A stretch of DNA of 64,000 nt from Mycobacterium sp. KBS0706. Its GTDB lineage: Bacteria > Pseudomonadota > Alphaproteobacteria > DSM-16000 > Inquilinaceae. The number at the start of each line of letters is the position of its first letter. The first letter of the stretch is position 1. Location: positions 62,001-126,000 of the forward strand of contig NZ_VCCH02000010.1 in NCBI RefSeq assembly GCF_005938675.2, read 5' to 3'. The notes beneath the pieces were generated by a model. That model ran no database searches. It worked only from the letters and a program-made list of their open reading frames with translations, and was not told where the DNA came from. Position numbers and translations under genes: made by a program. This document shows, in pieces, positions 26,278-36,659 of the stretch.

Positions 26278-26675
26278 CGCCGGGCCTCCCCCTCATCCTC
26301 GCCGAAGCGCTCGGCGATCACTTGACGGTATTCGCGGCCGGAGATGCGGATGACGAAGACGAAATAGGCGACCAGCAGGAACGCAGTCAGGCCGAAGGTC
26401 GTCGGGTCGATCGAATAGTCGAAGCGGGTCAGGATCGCCGGCGCCGCGGTCTCCGGCGTCATGCCCAGCTTTTCCCAGGCCTGCTGCATCTCCGGAGTCT
26501 GGCCCAGGCTCTGCCAGGTCGGGTCCGCCAGCTCCCGGGTCACGGTGCCGGCGCCGGTCATGCCCAGGAAGGCGGGGGCCCAGAGCGCGCCGAACACCAG
26601 CGCCAGGATGACGACGACGTCGATGACCTGGCCGGCCCGGCTCTGCTCAGGCGGTTGGTACGGTCGGCGGGACAT
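26274..26675 (-). CDS. Conserved hypothetical membrane protein, 133 residues
   Basis: 133 residues with two hydrophobic helices: VIDVVVILALVFGALWAPAF near residues 18-38 and FGLTAFLLVAYFVFVIRISG near 95-115. Between them lies a polar loop of about 55 residues (TRELADPTWQSLGQTPEMQQ and onward) that would be periplasmic if both termini are cytoplasmic. It overlaps the upstream gene by 29 bases and the 47-residue gene by four. Longer open frames extending upstream are shadows of the neighbour. Function is not recognised; it is probably an accessory subunit of the adjacent APC permease. Confidence 0.7.
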   Translation of the reverse strand: MSRRPYQPPEQSRAGQVIDVVVILALVFGALWAPAFLGMTGAGTVTRELADPTWQSLGQTPEMQQAWEKLGMTPETAAPAILTRFDYSIDPTTFGLTAFLLVAYFVFVIRISGREYRQVIAERFGEDEGEARR

Positions 26676-26982
26676 GGGCTTCGCTCCCGGAAAAGCGGTC
26701 GGGATCCTGTCCGCGGGCCGCGTCGAGATGGCGGAGGTCGAGGCCGTAGATCGCCTCCTTGTCCTCGGCATAGTGCTTGACCAGCGCCCAGATCGAGGCG
26801 GTGTTGAGGACCAGCACCGCACCGCCGGCCACGGCCAGCAGCAGCCGGACCGGGCCGTCGACCAGCGGCCACATGGCGATGAAGACGAACAGCATGGCGG
26901 CCCAAAGCAGGACCACGAAGCCGGTGGCGCCGCGCCGGTCGGCACGGAACAGCCCTTCGATCCGAGGATCTGGACTCGGCAT
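26647..26982 (-). CDS. Conserved hypothetical membrane protein, 111 residues
   Basis: 111 residues with two closely spaced membrane helices (GFVVLLWAAMLFVFIAMW and LLLAVAGGAVLVLNTASIWA) and a soluble C-terminal tail rich in Asp/Arg (YAEDKEAIYGLDLRHLDAAR). It is the promoter-proximal gene of the permease cluster. The 111-base region upstream (26983-27093) is AT-rich for this genome, with an imperfect dyad around CAGGAAAAATTATTCCCTG, and is the likely promoter. No family is recognised. Confidence 0.68.
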   Translation of the reverse strand: MPSPDPRIEGLFRADRRGATGFVVLLWAAMLFVFIAMWPLVDGPVRLLLAVAGGAVLVLNTASIWALVKHYAEDKEAIYGLDLRHLDAARGQDPDRFSGSEAHVPPTVPTA

Positions 26983-27093
26983 GGGACCTCCCTGTGGCGG
27001 ACCTCCCCCGGTCCGGCGGTTCGGTTTCCGCCTCTTTATTGGCAGGAAAAATTATTCCCTGTCATGAAATGAAGCGCCGGTGGGGGAGCTTTG

Positions 27094-27714
27094 TCAAGAG
27101 GGTCGGGATTCGAGATCCTGCGGCTCCCGGATCATCGGATAGTAGACGGGCGAGTTCCCGACCTGGACCTCGTCCACGACCTTCCACCCCAGGGTCTGGT
27201 ACAGTCGCACTGCCCCCTTTGTCGTTGCCTCCAGGTACGAGACCTTTCCTGCACGATCGGGGTATTGCAGGGCATACCGGAACAGCGCGGCTCCCAGCCC
27301 CTGCCGCTGGAAGTACGGATCGACTGCGATGACGGATGTATAGAAGTGCGGCTCTTTCGGGTGGTATTGATAGAACCGGTCGAACAATCGGCGGACGTCG
27401 TCTCGATTTGCCGGCAATGTGGTCTTGGTGAGGAAATCGACCAGTTGGCCGTGGTCGCCGTGCTCATCCGGTGTCTGCCACAGCGTCGTGCCCTTGACGC
27501 CGTCCGGGAAGTAGGCGCCGCTGCCGTGCTTGTAGGGCTCGCCGCAATACTCCCTGACGAAGCCTTCGAAGTGTTCGAGATAGCGTTCCGGCTCGGGATA
27601 GATGAACCGCAGGAGCGGGCAGCTGGCAAAGCCGACCTTGAGCGCGGCGTTGCATTGGGCTTCGACAGATGTGGAGACAGTCTTGATGACTGGAGTAGCG
27701 GTGAGCGTGTCCAT
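27094..27714 (-). CDS. GNAT-family N-acetyltransferase (copy 1 of two paralogs)
   Basis: 206 residues from the ATG at 27714, which has GGAG seven bases ahead. The acetyl-CoA pyrophosphate loop is QRQGLGAALF near residue 150, followed by a beta-strand and LYQTLGW near the C-terminus, as in GNAT enzymes. It shares long conserved stretches with the + strand gene at 29587 (PLLRxIY, YCGxxxxxxSGA, RLFDRFxxxHPxxPHxY, VQVGxSPxxxPMIR), so the two arose by duplication. The acceptor substrate is unknown. The upstream leader of about 240 bases carries a promoter and stem-loop also found in front of the DDAH gene. Confidence 0.85.
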   Translation of the reverse strand: MDTLTATPVIKTVSTSVEAQCNAALKVGFASCPLLRFIYPEPERYLEHFEGFVREYCGEPYKHGSGAYFPDGVKGTTLWQTPDEHGDHGQLVDFLTKTTLPANRDDVRRLFDRFYQYHPKEPHFYTSVIAVDPYFQRQGLGAALFRYALQYPDRAGKVSYLEATTKGAVRLYQTLGWKVVDEVQVGNSPVYYPMIREPQDLESRPS

Positions 27715-27923
27715 GGTTGGCTCCGTCAATATTTAAACCAATCGCGACGTCGGCCGCTTCGTCGCGTGCGCGTCAGATCACACAGTCGCGGTGACTGGTA
27801 CGGATCCTGGAAATCGAGCAGAAGAGGCCAAAGCACGGCGACCGCCCAAGAAACGGTCGATAGACGCGATGCTCGCTTGCCGTCTGCGGGAGACATTCAC
27901 GACGTCGAGCGCCGTGAGAAGGT

Positions 27924-27983
27924 TTGAAGCGTCGAGCGCTTCAAGACAGCGCAACCTAAGCGCCAGGTAAGACCCTCTGTCAA
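27924..27983 (-). promoter_or_regulatory. Promoter with downstream stem-loop (copy A) ahead of GNAT gene 1
   Basis: Read on the minus strand: TTGACA at 27983-27978, a 19-base spacer, and TAGGTT at 27958-27953. A perfect dyad follows, TTGAAGCG (27944-27937) and CGCTTCAA (27931-27924), around the five-base loop CTCGA. The same arrangement, with the same spacing, precedes the DDAH gene 3.2 kb away. The dyad could be an operator or an RNA hairpin in the leader. Confidence 0.55.
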
Positions 27984-29484
<1,501 letters not shown>

Positions 29485-29586
29485 ACTTCCGCGAGCATTC
29501 CAGCGAAGTGCGGCCAGCCTCTCCGCTTCAGCAACCCTCTCTCACATCTGCACATCTCCGGATGGTCGAGACCATGGAGGTTCCTC

Positions 29587-30174
29587 ATGAATAGTCCGGT
29601 CGTCAGAAACGTAGCGTCCTCGGATCGAGCCAGGGTCAGTGCCCTGATGACGCTGGCTTTTGCCAGGGACCCGCTTCTTCGCTGGATTTACGAGGAGGGA
29701 GATCGCTACCTCCGGTATTTCGACGGCTTCCTCGATGCCTATTGCGGCGACGCATTCGCCAGTCGCAGCGGCGCGTGCTATGCCGACGTCGGAAGTGGTG
29801 CGGTGCTGTGGGTATCTCCCACGCAGGCCCGGAACGACGACCATCTCAGTTCTTTCCTGCAGAGAACGGCCACCGAATCACGGCGCGACGAAGTCCTCCG
29901 GCTATTCGACCGGTTTGGCGAATGCCATCCCCACACCCCCCATTACTACATCACATTGCTGGGCAGGGACCCCTGCACGCGGAACAGGGGCGTCGGCTCG
30001 GAGCTGATGGACTCCATTTTCGAGCGGTGCGATCGCGAGCGGGCGTTCGCCTATGGCGAGGCCACCACGCCCGCGCATGTCAAATTCTATCGTCGGCTTG
30101 GATGCGAGCTTGTCGATGTCGTTCAGGTCGGAACCTCGCCGAGATTCTTCCCGATGATCCGTGCTCCTCGCTGA
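29587..30174 (+). CDS. GNAT-family N-acetyltransferase (copy 2 of two paralogs)
   Basis: 195 residues. The acetyl-CoA loop is RNRGVGSELM (about residues 137-146), and the C-terminal part (KFYRRLGCELVDVVQVGTSP) matches copy 1 at 27094-27714 closely. The sequence MNSPVVRNVASSDRARVSA starts at an ATG with GGAGG about eight bases ahead. The acceptor is unknown. Its 3' end overlaps the convergent DDAH gene by 52 bases, an unusually long coding overlap on opposite strands. Confidence 0.85.
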   Translation: MNSPVVRNVASSDRARVSALMTLAFARDPLLRWIYEEGDRYLRYFDGFLDAYCGDAFASRSGACYADVGSGAVLWVSPTQARNDDHLSSFLQRTATESRRDEVLRLFDRFGECHPHTPHYYITLLGRDPCTRNRGVGSELMDSIFERCDRERAFAYGEATTPAHVKFYRRLGCELVDVVQVGTSPRFFPMIRAPR

Positions 30175-30959
30175 ATAGGCACGCGCCGATTCCAGCGCAG
30201 CGACAGGCAGGTGAGGCCGGCGTCGAGCTTGCCGATCTCCGACACCGCCAGCGGCACGATGCGATAGCCGAGACGGTCGAGCAGCTCCGCCGTCCGTGGA
30301 AATCCGGCGCCGATCAGCACGACGCCGTTGATCCGCAGGACGTTGGCAGCCGCCTCCTCCTCTGGCGGCACCCGGACCACGCGCATCCCGGGAAAGAACC
30401 CGGCCAGGCGATCGGGCGCAAGAATAGTCTCGCCGTCGAGGAGCGAGCACAGGGTCTTGAAATGCAGTGCGCCGGGCGGTGGGGCCACGATTTCGGCTTT
30501 GCGCCCCAGCCCGGTCAGAAGCCTGGCCAGCTCTGCGGCGCCACGGTCATCGGTGCGGCCGGACAGGCCGATCATCACCGCGCGCGGCGTCACCAGCACG
30601 TCGCCGCCTTCGGCGAAGCCGTCCTCCATCGCCAGCACCCGGTCGAACCGGCGCTGCAGCTCGGGCTCGAGCTCGGCCGCCTCGCCCCGTCGTGACGGCG
30701 CGCCGGGCCGCAGCAGGATCGCGGCCTCGGGGAAGGTCAGCGCCGGATCCTCCATGAACACGGAATCCGGGAAGCCGGCCAGCGGCGGCAGCACGTCGAC
30801 AGCCACGCCGGCCGCTTCCAGGGCGCGGATATAGGCCGCATGCTCGGCCCGAAATCGGCCGATGTCCGGCGCTCCGCGGTCGACCGCCCGGAGCCCGCTG
30901 GCGGCGGAGTCGGCAGGTGCGCGCGCCAATGCACGATCGAACCGGAACACATCTCCCAT
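30123..30959 (-). CDS. Dimethylarginine dimethylaminohydrolase-like (DDAH) amidinotransferase-fold enzyme
   Basis: 278 residues of the arginine deiminase/DDAH superfamily. Catalytic residues are visible: Asp71 (VFMEDPAL), Glu117 (FAEGGD), His166 (ALHFKTL) and nucleophile Cys251 (DAGLTCLSL). DDAH converts N-omega-methylated arginines to citrulline and a methylamine; the family also contains arginine deiminases and other hydrolases. The start at 30959 has GGAG seven bases ahead. About 550 bases upstream, and divergent, lies a PRMT-like methyltransferase gene, which would make methylarginine. The leader carries the duplicated promoter and stem-loop. Confidence 0.86.
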   Translation of the reverse strand: MGDVFRFDRALARAPADSAASGLRAVDRGAPDIGRFRAEHAAYIRALEAAGVAVDVLPPLAGFPDSVFMEDPALTFPEAAILLRPGAPSRRGEAAELEPELQRRFDRVLAMEDGFAEGGDVLVTPRAVMIGLSGRTDDRGAAELARLLTGLGRKAEIVAPPPGALHFKTLCSLLDGETILAPDRLAGFFPGMRVVRVPPEEEAAANVLRINGVVLIGAGFPRTAELLDRLGYRIVPLAVSEIGKLDAGLTCLSLRWNRRVPIQRGARIIGKNLGEVPT

Positions 30960-31118
30960 GGTTTTCTCCAATCTTCAGCTGAAGACTTTGCGGCGTCGAA
31001 GACTGCCCACGGCAAGACGAGCCATTTGCGAGCTACGGCGGAGCGCCGCTGCCGGCCCCGAAATGCCTTTGATGGTGATTTTGACCGGTCGTTCGCAGCG
31101 TCTGGCGCCGCGAGACGA

Positions 31119-31179
31119 TTCAAGGCGTCCAGCGCCTCGAGAAGCGATAGCGTAAGGGGCAACTGCCGTCGCTTGTCAA
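31119..31179 (-). promoter_or_regulatory. Promoter with downstream stem-loop (copy B) ahead of the DDAH gene
   Basis: On the minus strand: TTGACA at 31179-31174, a 19-base spacer, TACGCT at 31154-31149, then TCGAGGCG (31140-31133) and CGCCTTGA (31126-31119) around CTGGA. The arms differ from copy A at a position that keeps pairing (A-T in A, G-C in B), with one G-U wobble elsewhere. Conservation continues beyond the hairpin into a GGCGC stretch. This supports a maintained structure or operator rather than chance. Confidence 0.55.
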
Positions 31180-31200
31180 CACCTCTGGCCGCTTTCAGAG

Positions 31201-31512
31201 CGGTCCAACTGAGATGATGCCGTCCAAGATCGCTTCGTTTCGCTGTTTGGACAATATAATGGGTATTTTTATGAAATACTTCGTTAATGAAATGCCCGGA
31301 ATCGTATTCTTATACATATATAATATTTTTATATAATTGCGGTCATTTCAGTTTTCATTTGAGTCTCCGATCTGAATCGGCATATGGTGGTAATGCAGCC
31401 TGTTCTTGACGTATCGGCCGTCAGGCCGGTGGGCGTGCAGCATCTGCGGACGTATTGCGCTCCAGAAGCCGATCTCCGCCTCTGATGATCATCAGTGGGG
31501 AAGGAGATGGCC
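31201..31512. other. AT-rich gene-free spacer between DDAH and the PRMT-like gene
   Basis: No gene recognised. The stretch 31240-31370 is strikingly AT-rich and contains a perfect inverted repeat TATATAA (31317-31323) and TTATATA (31329-31335) around TATTT. A short GC hairpin, CGGCC-GTCA-GGCCG, lies at 31415-31428. The promoter of the + strand methyltransferase gene should be in this stretch. The composition differs sharply from other spacers in the window, as expected for transferred DNA or a silencer-binding region. Confidence 0.55.
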
Positions 31513-32424
31513 ATGCAAGATGGCGTGATGTCCGCAATCGAACTCAGTCTGACCCAGCCGCTCGGAGACCGAACGTTTCCCACATGGCATTTCGCCATGC
31601 TGAACGATGCGATGCGCAACGGCATCATGGAGGCTGCGATCAAGAGCGCGGGGATTGCCGGGCGGACAGTGTTCGAGATCGGAACGGGGGCCGGCCTGAC
31701 GGCGATCATGCTCGCCCGGTGCGGCGCGGATCGCGTCATGACCTGCGAGATGAACCCCCAACTGTTCGAGATCGCGACCGAGATCGTCCGCTCCAGCCCC
31801 TATGAGCAGCAGATCACCCTCATCAACAAGCCGTCATGCGACGCGATCAATGACGGTGACATTCCCTTCGGCCCGGATTTCATTTTTACCGAAACGATCG
31901 ATTGTGGCGTTGTGGATGAAGGCTTCTACAATATTTCTCACGACATCCAGCGAATTTCATCACCCGAAACGCAAATCCTGCCGCAGAATATTCAGCAGTT
32001 CGGCTTTCTGGTCGACAGCGAGCAGATTTTCGGCCTCAACGCGGTGGGGCTCGTGAACGGCATCGATGTCCGACCGCTCAACCGCTACAGCACCAGATAC
32101 TACTTTCCGGTGCGGGCCCCTCTATACCAATACAAGACACTTTCTGCGACGACCCACCTGCGACAGTATATCTACAGACACACGATGCCGGTGCAGAGTC
32201 ACAGCAACTTCTATGTGCATTCCGAAGGCTGGTGCCACGGCATGCTGTCCTACTTCTGCGCGCATTTCGGCCACCATGTCATCAGCAACGACGTGGCCGC
32301 TTCGAGCCATTGGCACCAGGCCTTTCATCCGCTCAGGCACCCGGTCAAGCTGATCGCCGGCGAGACCTATCGGGCGGCGTTCTCTCCGTTCGGGCATCTG
32401 ATGCTGGACCACGCACCGTCTTGA
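31513..32424 (+). CDS. Protein arginine methyltransferase (PRMT)-like methyltransferase
   Basis: 303 residues. Class I SAM motifs: FEIGTGAGLTA (residues 54-64) and an acidic CEM (Glu79). PRMT-specific traits follow: TETIDCGVVDEGF has Glu127 and Glu136 spaced as in the double-E loop of PRMTs (closest to the PRMT7 form), and SHWHQAFHPLRHPVKLIAGE (265-284) matches the THW loop plus barrel strand. The region after residue 140 would form the PRMT beta-barrel. The family N-methylates arginine guanidino groups; SznE-type bacterial members act on free arginine, so substrate is open. The ATG at 31513 has AAGGAG six bases ahead. It neighbours a DDAH-like gene. Confidence 0.82.
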   Translation: MQDGVMSAIELSLTQPLGDRTFPTWHFAMLNDAMRNGIMEAAIKSAGIAGRTVFEIGTGAGLTAIMLARCGADRVMTCEMNPQLFEIATEIVRSSPYEQQITLINKPSCDAINDGDIPFGPDFIFTETIDCGVVDEGFYNISHDIQRISSPETQILPQNIQQFGFLVDSEQIFGLNAVGLVNGIDVRPLNRYSTRYYFPVRAPLYQYKTLSATTHLRQYIYRHTMPVQSHSNFYVHSEGWCHGMLSYFCAHFGHHVISNDVAASSHWHQAFHPLRHPVKLIAGETYRAAFSPFGHLMLDHAPS

Positions 32425-32472
32425 CCGAACGGGATAGCCCGCCGCCTCCGCCAACCCGCTGGAACGGCGGGA

Positions 32473-33363
32473 TCAGAACAGGCTGGTCTCCTTGAGATAG
32501 GCCGTGGCGACCGCCTCGATCGTCTTCTTCTGCACGTCGACCTCGCCGTTCAGGCGCTGCATCGTCGCGTCGTCCAGCCGGGTGGCCAGGGTTTCGAGCA
32601 AGGGCTTGAGGTCGGGGTGGGCGGCGAGCACGTCCTGCCGCACCACCGGCACCAGCGCATAGTTCGGGAAGAAGCCCTTGTCGTCCTTCAGCAAAGTCAG
32701 GTCCATCGCGGCGATGCGGCCGTCGGTCGCCGCCACCACCGAGACGTCGACATCGCCATTGGCCAGGGCCGGGAACACCAGGCCGATCTCCATCGGCCGG
32801 ACATTGGCGCGGCCGGCCTTGAAGTCGTAGGCCTTCTGCAGGCCCAGGAGGCCGTCCTCGCGCTTGGGGAACTCGGCCGTCGTCGCCATCACCGGGTCCT
32901 TGCCGTCCTTGTAGGCGGCGGCCAGGTCGGACAGCGTCGCCATGCCGTCGGTCTTCGGATTGCCCTTGCGGACGGCCAGGGCATAGGTGTTGTTCGCCTT
33001 GGACGGGGCCAGCCAGACCAGCCCCTTGGCGCCGTCCAACTCCTTGACCTTGGCGTAGGTCTCGTCCGGCGTGAGCTTGTCGGTGACCTTGTTGAAGGTG
33101 ACCAGCGAAGTGCCGGTGTATTCCCAGTACAGGTCGACCTCGCCGCTTTCCAGGGCGGCGCGGACGATGTTGGTGCCCATGCCGTCCTTCTTCTCGACGG
33201 TGTAGCCCTTGCTCTCCAGCAGCTGCTTGGTCATCTCGGCCAGCAGGAACTGCTCGGTGAAGTCCTTGCCGCCGACGGTCAGCTCGGCCGCGCCGGCGGC
33301 GCCGCCGAAGGCCAGCAGCGCGATCGCCGACAGGATCGCGCGCTTCAACGTCGTCTTGATCAT
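32473..33363 (-). CDS. Quaternary amine ABC transporter substrate-binding protein (OsmF/OpuCC-like)
   Basis: 296 residues with a signal peptide (cleavage near AGAAEL). The mature part begins TVGGKDFTEQFLLAEM and includes DLYWEYTGTSL and VRKGNPKTDG, features of the OpuAC/YehZ family that binds glycine betaine, choline and related compounds in the periplasm. GGGAG lies seven bases before the ATG. It is the last gene of a run permease-ATPase-permease-binding protein, the OsmU/OpuC arrangement. A short inverted repeat (CCCGCCG/CGGCGGG at 32438-32471) lies at its 3' end. Confidence 0.9.
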   Translation of the reverse strand: MIKTTLKRAILSAIALLAFGGAAGAAELTVGGKDFTEQFLLAEMTKQLLESKGYTVEKKDGMGTNIVRAALESGEVDLYWEYTGTSLVTFNKVTDKLTPDETYAKVKELDGAKGLVWLAPSKANNTYALAVRKGNPKTDGMATLSDLAAAYKDGKDPVMATTAEFPKREDGLLGLQKAYDFKAGRANVRPMEIGLVFPALANGDVDVSVVAATDGRIAAMDLTLLKDDKGFFPNYALVPVVRQDVLAAHPDLKPLLETLATRLDDATMQRLNGEVDVQKKTIEAVATAYLKETSLF

Positions 33364-33389
33364 CGTCTTGCTCCCTGCTTGTTGTGTCT

Positions 33390-34165
33390 TCACCGCAGCG
33401 GATTGATCCCGCGCGGCACGAGATGGATCTGCAGCCGGCCGACGACGAAGTCGGTCAGCACGGCCAGCAGTGCCGTCGGGATCGCGCCGGCCAGCATCAT
33501 CGGCAGGTCGTTCAGGGCGATGCCGGTGAAGATCAGCTCGCCCAGTCCGCCGGCGCCGATCAGGAAGGCCAGCGGCGCGGTGCCGACGCAGATCGAAAGG
33601 GCGGTGCGGATGCCGCCGAAGATGACGAACAGCGCGTTCGGCAGCTCGACCCGCCAGAACACCTGGGCGGGGGTCATGCCCATGCCGCGCGCCGCCTCGA
33701 TCAGCGGCGTCGGTACGTTGCGCAGCCCGGCATAGGTGTTGCGGACGATCGGCAGCAGCGTCGCCGCCCACAGGCCGAACACCGATGGCACCGTGCCGAT
33801 GCCGAGGACGGTCATGCACAAGGCCAGCACCGCCAGCGTCGGAATCGTGGTGCCGAGGTTGAACACCTGCAGAACCAGCTCGGCCGAGCGGCGAAAGGCG
33901 GGGCGGGACAGCACAGCACCTGCCGGCACACCGGCCAGGATGGCGAGGCCGCCGGCCCAGGCCACCAGCTCGACATGCTGGATGCCGAGGAAGACGATGT
34001 CCTCCTGATAGGACAGGATCTCGGCCGGCATGTCGCTCGCCAGTCCCCACAGCACCGCCGCCGCGGCCAGCAGCAGCCACAGCAGCACCGCGATGCCCGG
34101 GACGGGGAGGGGGCGCCCGCCCGTCAGCGGCGCCGCCCGTCCGGTCCAGGCCTTGCCGACATCGC

Positions 34166-34169
<4 letters not shown>
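33390..34169 (-). CDS. Quaternary amine ABC transporter permease (OsmY/W-like)
   Basis: 259 residues with about six membrane segments and the binding-protein-dependent permease loop LIEAARGMGMTPAQVFWRVE near residue 150. Homologous to the YehW/YehY and OpuCB/OpuCD permeases. The start overlaps the ATPase stop by four bases (34166-34169), and the binding-protein gene follows after 26 bases. It forms the channel together with the second permease of the same operon. Confidence 0.9.
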
Positions 34170-35283
<1,114 letters not shown>

Positions 35284-35287
<4 letters not shown>

Positions 35288-35946
35288 GCCAGGGCTCCCC
35301 GGGCCAGACCCTTCGAGGTCAGCCGCCGCTGCGCCAGCGCCAACAGCAGGTCGACCGCGATCGCCAGCAGCGACACCGCGACCGCGCCGGTGATCAGCTG
35401 CCGTGGGTCCGACTGGCTGATGCCGCGGGCGATGAAGGTGCCCAGGCCGCCGGCGCCGATATAGGCGGCGATCGCCGTCACCCCGATATTCATCACCGCG
35501 GCGGTGCGGATGCCGGCCATGATCACCGGGATCGCCAGCGGGATCTCGACCTGGCGCAGCCGCTGCCGCGCGTTCATGCCCATGCCGATGCCGGCCTCGC
35601 GCAGCGCCGGGTCGACATCGACGATGGCGGTGTAGGTGTTGCGGATGATCGGCAACTGCGAATAGAGGATGATCGCGATCACGGCCGGCACGGTGCCGAT
35701 GCCGTGGCCGATCGGCGACAGCAGCGGGATCATCAGCCCAAACAGCGCCACCGACGGCACGGTGATCATCATCGAGGCGAGGTACAGGACCACATCCGCC
35801 GCCCGCTTCGACTGGGTGATGGCGATGCCGATCGGGACGGCGGTGACGATCGCGATCGACACTGCGACAGCGACGATCGACACATGCTCCAGCGCCCGCG
35901 CCGCGATCACGTCCAGGTTGTCATAGGCAAAGGTGAGCGTGTCCAT
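35284..35946 (-). CDS. Quaternary amine ABC transporter permease (second subunit)
   Basis: 220 residues with about six membrane helices. The cytoplasmic loop REAGIGMGMNARQRLRQVEI (residues ~119-138) and GVTAIAAYIGAGGLG identify the OpuCB/ProW-type permease. A longer open frame extending upstream overlaps the isochorismatase gene in another phase; the ATG at 35946 gives the family-typical start. Separated by 29 bases from the upstream hydrolase gene, it is probably in the same operon. Confidence 0.9.
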
Positions 35947-35975
35947 CAGGCCGCGTTCCCGTGATTGCCTCGCCG

Positions 35976-36659
35976 TCAAAGGTCGAGATAGAGCCTCGCC
36001 GCGTTGTCGTAGGTGAAGCGCAGCGGCACCGATCCCTGCACCCGCCAGGCCTCGACCGTCTCGCCGGCCATCAGCCGGCAGGCGCTTGCGGTGTCGACCA
36101 CGGCGCCGCCATAGAGGCGATTGGCGAGGTTGAGGATGGCGGTCTGGTGCATCGCCGCGCTGCCGCTGCCGCAGGAATCCTTCACCAGGGCGACGCGGAA
36201 GCCGAGATCGACCGCGTCCTTCACGGTCTGGGCGATGCAGGCCTCGGTCCACACCCCGGCGACGAACAGCCATTCGGTACCCAGCGGCGCCAGCCTGTCG
36301 GCCAGCCCGCCGCCGGCGAAGGCGCTGGCGTCGGCCTTCACCAGCACCGGCTCGCGGTCGGTCGGTCCGACCTCGGCGCAGATATCCGACATCGGGTCGT
36401 TGGCGTCGCTGAAGGCCGAGCTGCCGTCCGCCATCACCGGGTGGAACGGCTTCGCCCGCTGTGCCGCCAGGTCGACGACATAGGCGGAGTGCAGCACCGG
36501 GATTCCGGCCGCCCGCGCCGCCCGCTGCAGGCGCCGGACGCTGCCGATCAGCGCGTCGAAGCCCTCGACCAGGTAGCGGTGGTCGCGGCGGTGCTCCTCC
36601 TGCAGGTCGACGAACAGCGCCGCCGCCTTGCCCGGGTCGATGGTCAGGGCCGTCCGCAT
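35976..36659 (-). CDS. Isochorismatase-family cysteine hydrolase
   Basis: 227 residues. The catalytic triad of the family is visible: Asp18 (FVDLQ), Lys108 (LVKADASAF) and Cys141 (WTEACI), with the preceding GVWTEAC turn. Such enzymes hydrolyse amides such as N-carbamoyl amines, nicotinamide or biuret-like compounds, or enol ethers. The start ATG overlaps the stop of the M24 gene (TGATG), so both are made together. Its place between a DddP-like M24 enzyme and a betaine-type importer suggests a step in breakdown of an imported quaternary amine or related amide. The substrate is unknown. Confidence 0.85.
   Translation of the reverse strand: MRTALTIDPGKAAALFVDLQEEHRRDHRYLVEGFDALIGSVRRLQRAARAAGIPVLHSAYVVDLAAQRAKPFHPVMADGSSAFSDANDPMSDICAEVGPTDREPVLVKADASAFAGGGLADRLAPLGTEWLFVAGVWTEACIAQTVKDAVDLGFRVALVKDSCGSGSAAMHQTAILNLANRLYGGAVVDTASACRLMAGETVEAWRVQGSVPLRFTYDNAARLYLDL

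Noticed and set aside
32438-32471. CCCGCCG/CGGCGGG repeat between PRMT-like gene and ABC operon as terminator
   Set aside because: Only seven pairs with a 20-base loop and no U run; too weak to list as a feature.
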